Source: Sporolituus thermophilus DSM 23256 (GTDB taxonomy: Bacteria; Bacillota; Negativicutes; Sporomusales; Thermosinaceae). Taken from it: 64,000 nt of DNA. Location: the NCBI RefSeq assembly GCF_900102435.1, contig NZ_FNBU01000004.1, positions 62,001 to 126,000 on the forward strand. Reading direction: 5' to 3'. The position numbers and the translations under genes were made by a program. Every line of letters begins with the position of its first letter. Position 1 is the stretch's first letter. Below, one piece after another: positions 25,039-33,660 of the stretch. The notes under the pieces are model-generated. The model saw only the letters and a list, made by a program, of their open reading frames with translations, was not told the origin of the DNA and made no database searches.

Positions 25039-25710
25039 GTGAGTTTGTGGCAAATTTTTTATAAAGGTCTTTTTGAACAGAACCCGATTTTCCGGCTGGC
25101 CTTGAGTTTGTGCCCGGCCCTGGCAGTAACCTCCACTGCGACCAATGCCTTAGGGATGGGTCTTTCGGTGCTATTTGTCATTACGGCAAATAATGTTGTC
25201 GTATCAATTTTCCGGCATTGGGTCAACCCGAAAGTGCGCGTACCGGTGTTTATTACTTCGATTGCTACCATTGTTACCGTAGTACAGTTAACCCTTGAAG
25301 CCTTCTTCCCGACGTTGTACAAAGAATTGAGCATCTACCTGGCGCTGATCGTCGTGTTTGCCATTATTTTGGCGCGGGCCGAAGTATTTGCCGCCAAGAA
25401 CACCGTCGTTCCATCGTTCTTTGATGGCCTGGGTATGGGCGTTGGCTTTGCCGGGGCGATGGTGCTGATTGGCATAATCCGCGAATTGTTTGGCGCCGGT
25501 ACGGTCTTCGGCATACCTGTTTTCGGCGCCGGGTATGACCCGGTTCTGATTATGGTCTTGCCACCCGGCGGTTTTATCTTGATCGGTTTGTTAATCGGCA
25601 CTTTCAATTTAATTGGCGAATATCAGGATAAAGCAAAAGCCGCCAAGGCGAAGCAGGTGAAACTGCAGCCGGAACTGGCAGCCATGGCGACGCAAAGGAG
25701 TGAAGCCTGA
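25039..25710 (+). CDS. rnfE: Rnf electron transport complex subunit E
   Basis: 223 residues, all membrane, starting at GTG 25039 with GAGGTG 7 bases upstream; a GTG at 25030 is inside that site. NPIFRLALSLCPALAVTS is the typical start of RnfE/NqrD and contains a Cys of the membrane-embedded iron-sulfur site. The stop codon overlaps the start of rnfA. Confidence 0.95.
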   Translation: MSLWQIFYKGLFEQNPIFRLALSLCPALAVTSTATNALGMGLSVLFVITANNVVVSIFRHWVNPKVRVPVFITSIATIVTVVQLTLEAFFPTLYKELSIYLALIVVFAIILARAEVFAAKNTVVPSFFDGLGMGVGFAGAMVLIGIIRELFGAGTVFGIPVFGAGYDPVLIMVLPPGGFILIGLLIGTFNLIGEYQDKAKAAKAKQVKLQPELAAMATQRSEA

Positions 25711-26291
25711 TGGCAGAGTACTTTACCTTATTCATGGGCGCCGTTATCGTCAATAACTTTGTGCTTACCCGGTTTTTGGGCCTGTGCATCTTCTTTGGTG
25801 TGTCGAAAAACCTTAATGCTTCCATCGGCATGGGGATGGCCGTTACCTCGGTTATGACGCTGAGCTCCATTCTGGCGTGGGTTGTCTATAACTATGTGCT
25901 CCATCCCTTTGGCCTTACCTTTTTAACCACGGTAGTCTTCGTCGTTTTGATCGCCAGCTTCGTGCAACTATTAGAAATGATTATTAAAAAACACGCGCCC
26001 ACGCTGTATAACATGTGGGGCATTTACCTGGTGCTGATTGCCACCAACTGTATCGTCTTAGGCGTACCGCTCTTGAATGCCGAGTCGGGGTATAACTTCA
26101 CCAAGAGCGTCATCCATGCAATCGGTTCCGGGGCGGGGTTCGCACTGGCCATTATTCTTATGGCCAGTCTCCGGGAAAAGCTGCAGTATGCCGATGTGCC
26201 CAAGCCGCTACAGGGGCTTGGCATTGCCTTTATCCTGGCTGGGATGCTGGCATTGTCGTTCTTCGGCTTCTCGGGCATGATCCCGCTATAA
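25710..26291 (+). CDS. rnfA: Rnf electron transport complex subunit A
   Basis: 193 residues with six membrane segments. VNNFVLTRFLGLCIFFGVSK and IATNCIVLGVPL contain the family cysteines, which with RnfE hold a 2Fe-2S cluster in the membrane. It shares its first base with the stop of rnfE, so the two are probably translated together. Confidence 0.96.
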   Translation: MAEYFTLFMGAVIVNNFVLTRFLGLCIFFGVSKNLNASIGMGMAVTSVMTLSSILAWVVYNYVLHPFGLTFLTTVVFVVLIASFVQLLEMIIKKHAPTLYNMWGIYLVLIATNCIVLGVPLLNAESGYNFTKSVIHAIGSGAGFALAIILMASLREKLQYADVPKPLQGLGIAFILAGMLALSFFGFSGMIPL

Positions 26292-26321
26292 TGCCTTAAT
26301 TAGAAGCGGAGGGAAAATAAG

Positions 26322-27212
26322 ATGAGCACATCCATACTGATTTTGCTTGTGTTAACGTCGCTCGGCCTGGTGTTTGGGTTTATCCTGGCTTTTGCCAACA
26401 AAAAATTTGCCATTGAGGTCAACCCGCTTATTCACTTAGTAGAAGATGTCTTGCCGAAAGGACAGTGCGGCGCCTGTGGCTTCGCCGGCTGTCAGGCCTA
26501 TGCCGAGGCGGTGGTGCTGCGACCCGACGTGCCGCCCAATCTCTGCATCCCCGGCAAAGAAGCGGTGGCCAAAGCGGTTGCCGAACTCACCGGCAAAGTT
26601 GCGGAAGCCGTTGAGCCGCGCATCGCCCAGGTTAAATGCGCCGGCGTGGCGGGAAAAGCGATCAAGGACTATGAGTATCAAGGCGTACAGGACTGCGTTG
26701 CCGCAAGCCTTTTGGCCGGCGGCTTCAAAGCTTGCAAATACGGTTGTCTGGGGCTTGGCACGTGCGCCAAAAATTGTCCGTTTAACGCTATCACCATGAG
26801 CCCGGACGGGCTGCCGGTCATTGACCCTGATAAATGTACCGGCTGTGGCAAATGTGAAACAGTATGTCCGAAACAGGTTATTACGATGATGCCGCTGGGG
26901 GCGCGCGTGCGGGTGAACTGCAACTCCAAAGACAAGGGGGCGGTGGCCCGCAAGGCCTGCAGCGTGGCCTGCATTGCCTGCACGCTGTGCATGCGGGAGT
27001 GTCCCCACGGGGCGATTAAAATGGAGAATAACCTGGCCACCGTCGACGCCCACATTTGTAAAGAGCGGTGCACTGACGCCAAGTGTCTGGCTAAATGTCC
27101 GACGAAGGCCATCCGGCCGGCCGTGCTGGGGGTCGTCCCCGGCAGCGAGAGCCAGGCCAGCGTCGAAGCGGTCTGCGCTTCTTGTATAAAACCGCCGAGC
27201 GTAGCCGGATAA
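26322..27212 (+). CDS. rnfB: Rnf electron transport complex subunit B
   Basis: 296 residues. An N-terminal membrane helix (residues 4-24) is followed by a 4Fe-4S motif of the RnfB type (GQCGACGFAGC with a later Cys in NLCIPG) and a ferredoxin region with several cluster motifs (CKYGCLGLGTCAKNCP, CTGCGKCETVCP, CIACTLCMRECP, CKERCTDAKCLAKCP). It accepts electrons from ferredoxin. Order C-D-G-E-A-B is the clostridial Rnf arrangement. Confidence 0.95.
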   Translation: MSTSILILLVLTSLGLVFGFILAFANKKFAIEVNPLIHLVEDVLPKGQCGACGFAGCQAYAEAVVLRPDVPPNLCIPGKEAVAKAVAELTGKVAEAVEPRIAQVKCAGVAGKAIKDYEYQGVQDCVAASLLAGGFKACKYGCLGLGTCAKNCPFNAITMSPDGLPVIDPDKCTGCGKCETVCPKQVITMMPLGARVRVNCNSKDKGAVARKACSVACIACTLCMRECPHGAIKMENNLATVDAHICKERCTDAKCLAKCPTKAIRPAVLGVVPGSESQASVEAVCASCIKPPSVAG

Positions 27213-27279
27213 TGTCTACCGCGCCGGGCTAATCCGTGTTAAGATATAAATGTCTTACCACGACAGCGGGAGGTTTTTT

Positions 27280-29286
27280 ATGGCGTATACAGTAAAACGT
27301 TCGGTTTGCCCCTACGATTGTCCCGACGCGTGCGGACTGCTGGTGGAGGTGGCCGACGGCAAGGCGGTGGGCGTTAAGGGCGACCCTGACCATCCCTTTA
27401 CCCGCGGTGTTTTGTGCCCGAAAATGGCCCACTACGAACGGACGGTTCACGCGCCGGGCCGCCTGACCCGGCCGCTGCTACGCACCGGCCCGAAAGGGGC
27501 AGGGGAGTTTAAGCCTGTTTCCTGGGATGAAGCCATTAAGATAATTGTTGACCGGTGGCAAAAAATCATTGCCGAGGATGGCAGTGAGGCCATATTGCCG
27601 TGCTCATACGCCGGCACGATGGGACTCGTCCAGCGTAATGCCGGTCACGCCTTTTTTTACCGGCTGGGCGCATCACGGCTTGATCGCACCCTTTGCACGC
27701 CGGCGAAAGATTATGGCTGGAAAGCGGTAATGGGCGGAACGCTGGCACCCCATCCCGATGAAGCAGCCGACAGCGACCTCATCATTTTATGGGGCTTGAA
27801 TGCGTTAGCCACCAACATTCATTTCCTTCATGCCGTGCGGCGGGCCAAAAGGCAGGGCGCAGCCGTGTGGCTAATCGATACCTATGCCAACCCTACGGCC
27901 AAAATTGCCGACCGCGTCTTTCTCGTCCGTCCCGGCAGTGACGCCGCCCTGGCGATAGCGATGGCCCATGTCCTGGTACGGGACGGTTTGGTAGACCGGG
28001 CCTTTATTACCCGCTATGTCCAAGGCTATGAAGAGTATAAGCGGGAGATACTGCCCGACTATACCCCCGACGCGGCCAGTAAACTGACCGGCCTGCCGGC
28101 GGACGTGATTGAAGAAATGGCCTTGGCCTATGGCCGCGCCGCGGCGCCGTTTATCAGCGTGGGCGGCGGTTTAGCCCGCTATGGCAACGGGGCGATGACG
28201 GTCCGGGCGATTGTGACGCTGCCGGCGCTGACCGGGGCGTGGCAGAAGCGGGGCGGCGGCGTGCTGGTCGGCGTTAGTACCGGCAGCGCTTTAAACCTTT
28301 CGCTCATAACCCGCGAAGACCTTATGGATGAGCGGACGCGTATCATCAATATCAATCAAATCGGCGATGCCCTGAATGATTTAACCGATCCCCCGATAAA
28401 GAGCCTCTATGTTTATCATTCTAATCCGGCGGCCGTGCTGCCTGATCAGAACCGGGTAATCCAGGGTCTGTTACGGGAAGACTTGTTCACCGTCGTCCAT
28501 GAGCGCTTCCTCACCGACACCGCCCGCTATGCGGATATAGTCTTGCCGGCGACCACATCGCTGGAACACAGCGACATTTACCGCGCTTACGGCCACTACT
28601 GCCTGCAGCGCGCCTTCCCAGTCATTGCGCCGGTCGGCGAGGCCAAGTCCAACTGGGAAGTTTTTTGTCTGCTGGCGCAGGCGATGGGCTTTCCGGACGA
28701 GATTTTCCGGCGGACAGCCGACGAGCTGATTGAAGAAATGCTCGCTCACCCTACACCATGGCTTGAAGGAGTGGATATGGCGCGGCTAAGGGCCGGTCTG
28801 CCGGTTGAGCTCCCGCTGCCGGCGGATTATAAACTGGATTTTAAAACTCCATCCGGTAAGATTGAAATTTTCAACCCCCGCGAAGCCGAACCGCTGCCCC
28901 GTTATCTGCCGCCCCATGGCGACGACGCACCGTTCTGGCTGATGACGGCCCCTAGCCTGTATGGCCTGAATTCGTCCTTCAGCGAGCGGGCCGACCTCAT
29001 CCGGCGGCGCCAGCGCATGAACCTGCTCATGAATCCTGACGACGCCGCGGGTAAGGGACTGCGCGACGGCCAGCGCGTGATTGCGTTTAACCGCCGGGGA
29101 GAAGTTGCTTTTTATCTGGCCGTGTCGCCGGCGCTGCCGCCTGGCGTTGTTGTTGCCGAAGGGGTATGGTGGCTGGACTACGCCTTAAACGGCCGCACTG
29201 TCAACGCGCTCACGTCGCAGCGCCTTACTGACCGGGCCGGCGGCAGCACCTTTTACGATACCAAAGTGGATGTAAGAGCGGAGTAG
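27280..29286 (+). CDS. Molybdopterin oxidoreductase of unknown substrate
   Basis: 668 residues of the DMSO reductase superfamily. The N-terminal 4Fe-4S motif is C10-x3-C14-x3-C18-x27-C46. The molybdopterin domains follow and the C-terminal dinucleotide-binding domain ends the protein. No twin-arginine signal is present, so it should be cytoplasmic. At the place where formate dehydrogenases carry Sec or Cys, the sequence is CTPAKDYGWK, with no Cys, Sec or Ser at the aligned site. GGGAGG places the start at 27280. No electron-transfer or membrane subunit is encoded beside it, although rnfB ends 67 bases before. Confidence 0.82.
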   Translation: MAYTVKRSVCPYDCPDACGLLVEVADGKAVGVKGDPDHPFTRGVLCPKMAHYERTVHAPGRLTRPLLRTGPKGAGEFKPVSWDEAIKIIVDRWQKIIAEDGSEAILPCSYAGTMGLVQRNAGHAFFYRLGASRLDRTLCTPAKDYGWKAVMGGTLAPHPDEAADSDLIILWGLNALATNIHFLHAVRRAKRQGAAVWLIDTYANPTAKIADRVFLVRPGSDAALAIAMAHVLVRDGLVDRAFITRYVQGYEEYKREILPDYTPDAASKLTGLPADVIEEMALAYGRAAAPFISVGGGLARYGNGAMTVRAIVTLPALTGAWQKRGGGVLVGVSTGSALNLSLITREDLMDERTRIININQIGDALNDLTDPPIKSLYVYHSNPAAVLPDQNRVIQGLLREDLFTVVHERFLTDTARYADIVLPATTSLEHSDIYRAYGHYCLQRAFPVIAPVGEAKSNWEVFCLLAQAMGFPDEIFRRTADELIEEMLAHPTPWLEGVDMARLRAGLPVELPLPADYKLDFKTPSGKIEIFNPREAEPLPRYLPPHGDDAPFWLMTAPSLYGLNSSFSERADLIRRRQRMNLLMNPDDAAGKGLRDGQRVIAFNRRGEVAFYLAVSPALPPGVVVAEGVWWLDYALNGRTVNALTSQRLTDRAGGSTFYDTKVDVRAE

Positions 29287-29295
29287 AAAAGGCAA

Positions 29296-29332
29296 AAAGG
29301 GACAAGGTCTTAAGTGATCTTGTCCCTTTTCT
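29296..29332. terminator. Bidirectional terminator
   Basis: AAAAGGGACAAG pairs with CTTGTCCCTTTT between two converging genes and can serve both strands. Confidence 0.75.
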
Positions 29333-29365
29333 TATGCGTCGGCGGATTTATTGTGGGTAGTGTTT

Positions 29366-30676
29366 TTAACCGGCAAAATAACCGTCGAGCAGCTTGATAT
29401 ACTGCTTTTTGGTCAATAGCGGTTTAAAGTTTGCGATGATGGCTTTGGCTTTCTCGGCATTGCCGGCCAGGAGATCGACAGCGGTCATGGCCAGCAGTTT
29501 GGCCGGCAGAACACAGGCGGCAAAGTAGTCGACCACCCGGAAATCGCGGACATGCAGTGAACCGGTTACCCCGCCCACATAGGGATGAATGGACGGAATA
29601 AGATGGGACACGTCGCCCATATCGGTAGAACCGCCGAAATGACCGGCGCGGATCAGTTTATCCGGAGCAATGAACTGACGCGCGTTAGCGGCGAAGAGTT
29701 CGTTGAGCTCGGCCGGGCAGTCGAGCGGAAGATAGCCGGGTAGCGTCTTAATGATGGTTTGGGCGCCGACGGCATCACCGCCGGCTTTGAGGGCCCGGTC
29801 AACTTTATGATGGGTAGCGTCGATGGCCGCCATGGTTTTGGCGCGCACATATGTTTCCAGACGCACATCGGCCGGCACGCTGTTGACCAGGTCGCCGCCT
29901 TTGGTAATAATGGGATGGACGCGAACAACGTCCTGATCGCGGAAAGTCTCGCGCAGGGCATGGATGCCCATCAGGCCCAACATGGCAGCGTTGAGCGCAT
30001 TAATGCCCTGGTCGGGGGCTTCGGCGGCATGGGCTTCCTTACCTATGTATTGGATGGTTTTACCGATAAACCCGTTGCTCGATTCGCCGATCACAACGGC
30101 AGCTTCCGGCTGCTCTTTGGCCGAATGCACCATCATGGCAATGTCAATGTCGTCAAACTCGCCGCGGTAAATGAGTTCCTGTTTGCCGCCAAGATAATGG
30201 AGCTTGCCTTCTTCCCGCAGTTTAAGACGATAGGCGATTTCCACATATTCTTCGGCCGGCACGGCCATGAAGGCAACATTGCCGGCCAAGTGGTCGGCGA
30301 CGCCGGCGCGCTTAAGTCCCAGCGCGGCGCCGCACATGGCGGCCAGCTGTAGACTGTGGCCGCAGGCATGAGCTGCGCCGGTGAGCGGATCGGCCTGCGG
30401 GCTGTCGGGGCAACGTACGGCGTCGAGTTCACCGAGAATAGCCACCGTGGGGCCGGCGGCATTTTCTTTTAGTCGTGCTTTAACGCCGGTAAGGGCAAGC
30501 CCCTCGCGGTACGGAAGGCCAAGGTCCTGAAAAAACCGGGCCGTCCGCGCCGCCGTCTTGGTTTCCTTAAAACCTAGTTCTGGAGTCTCTTCCACGGCTT
30601 TGGCGAAAGCAATTATCCTGTCCGCCTGTTCGTCAATGGCCTGGCAGACAAGTGTTTTTAATTCCTGGACAGTCAC
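29366..30676 (-). CDS. M20-family amidohydrolase
   Basis: 436 residues of the M20 peptidase/amidohydrolase family (AbgB and aminoacylase group). ILGELDAVRCPDSP with HACGHSLQLAAMCGAALGLK carries the metal-binding His and Asp/Glu, PAEEYVEI carries the catalytic Glu pair, and GGSTDMGDVSHLIPSIHPYVG the late metal site. It would cut an amide bond in an N-acyl amino acid or dipeptide-like molecule. The GTG at 30676 is used because GGAG lies 8 bases upstream. It is divergent from a membrane-protein pair that may import its substrate. Confidence 0.88.
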   Translation of the reverse strand: MTVQELKTLVCQAIDEQADRIIAFAKAVEETPELGFKETKTAARTARFFQDLGLPYREGLALTGVKARLKENAAGPTVAILGELDAVRCPDSPQADPLTGAAHACGHSLQLAAMCGAALGLKRAGVADHLAGNVAFMAVPAEEYVEIAYRLKLREEGKLHYLGGKQELIYRGEFDDIDIAMMVHSAKEQPEAAVVIGESSNGFIGKTIQYIGKEAHAAEAPDQGINALNAAMLGLMGIHALRETFRDQDVVRVHPIITKGGDLVNSVPADVRLETYVRAKTMAAIDATHHKVDRALKAGGDAVGAQTIIKTLPGYLPLDCPAELNELFAANARQFIAPDKLIRAGHFGGSTDMGDVSHLIPSIHPYVGGVTGSLHVRDFRVVDYFAACVLPAKLLAMTAVDLLAGNAEKAKAIIANFKPLLTKKQYIKLLDGYFAG

Positions 30677-30717
30677 GAATATCACTCCATCACGTTTTTT
30701 CTTTTTTCTTTCCCTTT

Positions 30718-30740
30718 CGCTATCTTGTCCAGGAATTCCT
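30718..30740 (-). promoter_or_regulatory. Weak sigma-H-like site for the amidohydrolase gene
   Basis: On the reverse strand AGGAATTCCT (30740-30731) is followed 22 bases later by GCGAAAG. The -10 has GAAA instead of GAAT, so this is a weak candidate. Confidence 0.25.
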
Positions 30741-30781
30741 GTCCGGGTAGGTTAGACAGGTGAAAAATTTCTCCCATACTA

Positions 30782-30811
30782 TTGACGCTTTGTATTGTAC
30801 GGTGATACAAT
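30782..30811 (+). promoter_or_regulatory. Promoter and operator of the DUF3100 operon
   Basis: TTGACG (30782-30787) and TACAAT (30806-30811) are 18 bases apart. TTGTAT (30790-30795) and ATACAA (30805-30810) form an inverted repeat inside the promoter, a good position for a repressor. Confidence 0.6.
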
Positions 30812-30867
30812 TGTCCCTGTGAAAAACATTGCGAATTGCTGAACCAACCAAGAAGGAGGAACTAGGG

Positions 30868-31683
30868 GTGAATGTCCTGAAGAATTGGAAAATCCATGTC
30901 TGTGCCCTCATTATTGTCATTATTTGTGAACTCATTGGGACCCGCAAGGTGCCGCTCGGCCCGGGCGTGCTGCTTTTCCTGCCCATGTTGTGGGCGATGA
31001 TTATTGGCGGGTTTTTGAGTTTGCCCCGGTTAAAGTTCGTTAAACTGGACGAGATGAATGCCGCGGCATCGGTTCTGAGCTTGACCGCGCTTGTTCTTGT
31101 CACCAAACTGGGCCTGATCATCGGGCCGCAGCTGGCCAAGCTGGCCCAGTCCGGCCTGGCGCTCTCCCTGCAAGAGCTGGGGCACTTTTTCGGCACCGTT
31201 ATTCTCGGGCTGCCAATTGCCATTCTGCTTGGTCTGGGCCGAGAGTCCATCGGCGCCACCTTCTCGATCGACCGTGAACCCAACATCGCCATCATTGCCG
31301 AAAAATACGGCCTTAATTCGCCGGAAGGCCGCGGCGTTATGTCGGTATATATCTGCGGTACGCTGTTCGGGGCGGTCTGGTTGGGGCTGCTCGCTGGTTA
31401 TCTTGCCGCTCTCAAGATTTTTCACCCTTACGCCTTGGCGATGGGCGCCGGCGTCGGTTCCGGCAGCATGATGGCGGCGGCGTCGGGGGCGATTAAGGCG
31501 GTATTTCCCGAGCAGGCCAACGAAATCCTTATGTATGCGGGCGCCAGCAACTTACTTACGACTATTATCGGCATTTATTTCTCGTTGTTTGTCTCCCTGC
31601 CTGTGACCGAACGACTGTACAAAATGCTTACCCCTATTCTCGGACGGCGTCAGCAGCCGGCGAAGGAGGCTGAAGCGAAATGA
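30868..31683 (+). CDS. DUF3100-type membrane protein, probable transporter
   Basis: 271 residues from GTG at 30868 after AAGGAGGAAC. About eight hydrophobic segments are seen, with conserved-looking blocks GLGRESIGATFSIDREPNIAI and MGAGVGSGSMMAAASGAI that resemble transporter re-entrant signatures. It matches my recollection of DUF3100 proteins. The next gene overlaps by 4 bases and encodes a second membrane protein, so the two probably form one complex. Divergent pairing with an amidohydrolase suggests uptake of the amide substrate; this is an inference. Confidence 0.75.
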   Translation: MNVLKNWKIHVCALIIVIICELIGTRKVPLGPGVLLFLPMLWAMIIGGFLSLPRLKFVKLDEMNAAASVLSLTALVLVTKLGLIIGPQLAKLAQSGLALSLQELGHFFGTVILGLPIAILLGLGRESIGATFSIDREPNIAIIAEKYGLNSPEGRGVMSVYICGTLFGAVWLGLLAGYLAALKIFHPYALAMGAGVGSGSMMAAASGAIKAVFPEQANEILMYAGASNLLTTIIGIYFSLFVSLPVTERLYKMLTPILGRRQQPAKEAEAK

Positions 31684-32126
31684 AATGGCTTGACATGATT
31701 TTGATTTTTGCGCTGATGGGCGTTATGTCCGTCATTGGCAATAGCATCGGTTATAAAACATCCATCCTGGACGGGGCAATCGGTTATGCGATTATTATGG
31801 CCATTACCCTGGTCGGTATCCTGCTCGCGCGGGTTGTTCCCCTGAAATTGCCGATGGTTTTCTGGATTTCGATTATTGCCCTGCTCACTACGGCGCCGTT
31901 TTCGCCGGTAGCGAAAATCGTGCTTGCTTATACTAATAAAGTGGACTTCCTCGCCCTCTGTACGCCGATCTTAGCCTATGCCGGTTTGTCGGTCGGCAAG
32001 GATTTGCCTATGTTCAAGCAAATGTCCTGGCGGATTGTAATCGTGGCGCTGGCTGTTTACACCGGCACTTTCGTCTTTGCCACGCTGATTGCGCAAATCA
32101 TGCTGCATGTCGAGGGTCTAATTTAA
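31680..32126 (+). CDS. Small membrane protein, partner of the DUF3100-type protein
   Basis: 148 residues with four to five membrane segments and short loops. Distinct blocks are MSVIGNSIGYKTSILDGAIG and ILAYAGLSVGKDLPMFKQM. The 4-base overlap (ATGA) with the upstream gene indicates translational coupling. No known domain was recognised. Confidence 0.75.
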   Translation: MKWLDMILIFALMGVMSVIGNSIGYKTSILDGAIGYAIIMAITLVGILLARVVPLKLPMVFWISIIALLTTAPFSPVAKIVLAYTNKVDFLALCTPILAYAGLSVGKDLPMFKQMSWRIVIVALAVYTGTFVFATLIAQIMLHVEGLI

Positions 32127-32169
32127 AAAACTTAAGGAGGTGGTGTACCACCTCCTTAAGTTTTTTAAA
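32122..32169. terminator. Very strong intrinsic terminator
   Basis: TTTAAAAAACTTAAGGAGG and its complement form a stem of over 20 pairs around TGTA, with A and T tracts on both sides. It can stop transcription on either strand. Confidence 0.85.
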
Positions 32170-32171
32170 TT

Positions 32172-32208
32172 GTTTACACGACTGCCCCGATAGTTTACAA
32201 TGGTAAAC
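32172..32208 (+). promoter_or_regulatory. Promoter with GTTTAC repeats
   Basis: TTTACA (32173-32178) and TACAAT (32196-32201) are 17 bases apart. GTTTAC-AATG-GTAAAC (32193-32208) is an inverted repeat over the -10, and a direct GTTTACA copy lies 21 bases upstream, two helical turns away. This is a likely operator for an unknown regulator. Confidence 0.6.
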
Positions 32209-32237
32209 AGAAAAATATGCCGGCGGGGTTGAGATTA

Positions 32238-32618
32238 ATGGGCATTACACGGGCGGATAAATGGCTGGCGGCTTTGCTGGTTGCGGCGGCGCTGGTCGGA
32301 ATAGGCCTTGAGCTGTGGTTTTTACCCCAGTCAGGCAGTAAAGTTGTCCAAATTTGGCAGGACGGCCAACTTGTTCGGACGATTACGCTGCGGGAAGGCT
32401 ACCGCGAGGAAATACGGCTAGGCGGCGCCAGTCGCTTCAATATCGTGGAAATAGACGGTACGCGGGTGCGGGTGCGCGATGCCGATTGTCCCGACCGGTT
32501 GTGCGTTCGCACCGGCTGGGTTATGGCCGAACCGCAGCAGGTGGTATGCTTGCCCTACCGGGTCGTGGTCAAAGTAGTGTCATCCGCTCCGCCCGACGTT
32601 GATACAATCGTCCGTTAG
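32238..32618 (+). CDS. NusG domain II-containing extracytoplasmic protein
   Basis: About 126 residues. An N-terminal membrane helix (DKWLAALLVAAALVGIGLELWF) anchors a beta-rich domain of the NusG domain II type (VVQIWQDGQLVRTITL, REEIRLGG, NIVEIDGTRVRV). Two cysteines, CPDRLC, lie in the domain. The ATG at 32238 is preferred over one at 32217 for its family-like N-terminus; the ribosome site is weak for both. Proteins of this kind are often encoded beside the Gx-transporter protein found next here. Confidence 0.78.
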   Translation: MGITRADKWLAALLVAAALVGIGLELWFLPQSGSKVVQIWQDGQLVRTITLREGYREEIRLGGASRFNIVEIDGTRVRVRDADCPDRLCVRTGWVMAEPQQVVCLPYRVVVKVVSSAPPDVDTIVR

Positions 32619-32630
32619 TGAGGAAAAGCC

Positions 32631-33149
32631 ATGCACACCAGACGAATGGTTCTTATTGCGCTACTTACTGCGGTCGCAGGTGTCCTCCACGCGGTGGAAG
32701 GCTGGCTGCCCCTGCCGGTGGCCGTACCCGGCGCCAAGCTTGGTTTGGCGAATATTGTGTCGCTTGTTGTCCTGGAATTGTTTGGCTGGCGGGCGGCACT
32801 ACTTGTTGGCCTGCTGCGCGTTCTGCTGGGGACGCTGCTGGGCGGCGCCTTGCTTGGCCCGGCTTTTGCGATGGCCTTAAGCGGCGCCGTTGTCAGCACG
32901 GTGGTCATGGCTGCGGCTCTCCCGCGACTGTGCCCGCCTTTCTCGCTGGTCGGCATCAGCGTCATGGGCGCGGCGGTACACAACATAGCCCAAATGCTAA
33001 TTGCGGCCATTGTGGTGGCCAGCCCCGGCCTTCTCTGGTATTTGCCCTATTTACTGCTGTTTGCGGTGCCTACCGGCCTAATGACCGGCTTGACGGCGCG
33101 CCATTTTTTAGCGAAACTGCCCCGTGAATTTGCGGTTAGGAAACCATAG
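32631..33149 (+). CDS. Gx transporter family / heptaprenyl diphosphate synthase component I-like membrane protein
   Basis: 172 residues with five to six membrane segments. The start (LLTAVAGVLHAVEGWLPLP) and KLGLANIVSLVVLELFG are typical of the family once annotated as heptaprenyl diphosphate synthase component I, now seen as ECF-like small-molecule transporters. It starts 13 bases after the NusG-II gene. A role in quinone or prenyl metabolism is uncertain. Confidence 0.8.
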   Translation: MHTRRMVLIALLTAVAGVLHAVEGWLPLPVAVPGAKLGLANIVSLVVLELFGWRAALLVGLLRVLLGTLLGGALLGPAFAMALSGAVVSTVVMAAALPRLCPPFSLVGISVMGAAVHNIAQMLIAAIVVASPGLLWYLPYLLLFAVPTGLMTGLTARHFLAKLPREFAVRKP

Positions 33150-33299
33150 TAGCGTCAAAATCAGCTGCACAACGATGACGAATATTTTCATGTCGATAAT
33201 ATAACAGAAAAGCAAAAAATCGGGGTGGACAATGTTGGCAAATTATTTCAATATGACAAATTTAGCAATAGAAACATAAAATCCCAGACCGCTGGTGCA

Positions 33300-33328
33300 A
33301 GGATTTCTTTTTTTTTTGTAGAAGAATG
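33300..33328 (+). promoter_or_regulatory. Possible sigma-H-like site before the maf-mre cluster
   Basis: AAGGATTTC at 33299-33307 is followed by GTAGAAGAATG. GAAG sits at the expected 21-base offset and GAAT at 24. This is a weak match, listed because of the cluster it would drive. The remaining gap from 33150 shows AT-rich sequence only. Confidence 0.25.
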
Positions 33329-33376
33329 TTTGATACGGCACAAGCGGTATCTTGGACGATACAGGGGGTTATACTG

Positions 33377-33649
33377 GTGAAGGGCGGCAGAAACAAAGGC
33401 GTTGGTACGCTGGTGTTGTTTTTAGTAACCGGCGCGGTGTTGGGCGGGGTCCTTGGCGAGGTCATTGCCGGTTCGACACTGATGGCCGGAATTGTACCCT
33501 ATTTGATTAAAACTTATCCGGTCTTTGATTTTCCGCCGGTTACCATAAACTTATACGTGCTTCGCCTGGTAATAGGATTTGCTTTCCATCCAAATCTGAT
33601 TAGCCTGTTGGGTGTTATTGTGGCGCTGGTTCTTTTCCGTCGTTTCTAG
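33377..33649 (+). CDS. DUF4321-like small membrane protein
   Basis: 90 residues from GTG at 33377, with AGGGGG 9 bases upstream. A first helix (LVLFLVTGAVLGGVLGEVIAG) and a C-terminal helix (LISLLGVIVALVLF) frame a short loop. Small proteins of this type precede maf in many Firmicutes. Function unknown. Confidence 0.75.
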   Translation: MKGGRNKGVGTLVLFLVTGAVLGGVLGEVIAGSTLMAGIVPYLIKTYPVFDFPPVTINLYVLRLVIGFAFHPNLISLLGVIVALVLFRRF

Positions 33650-33660
33650 GAGGTATCTTA

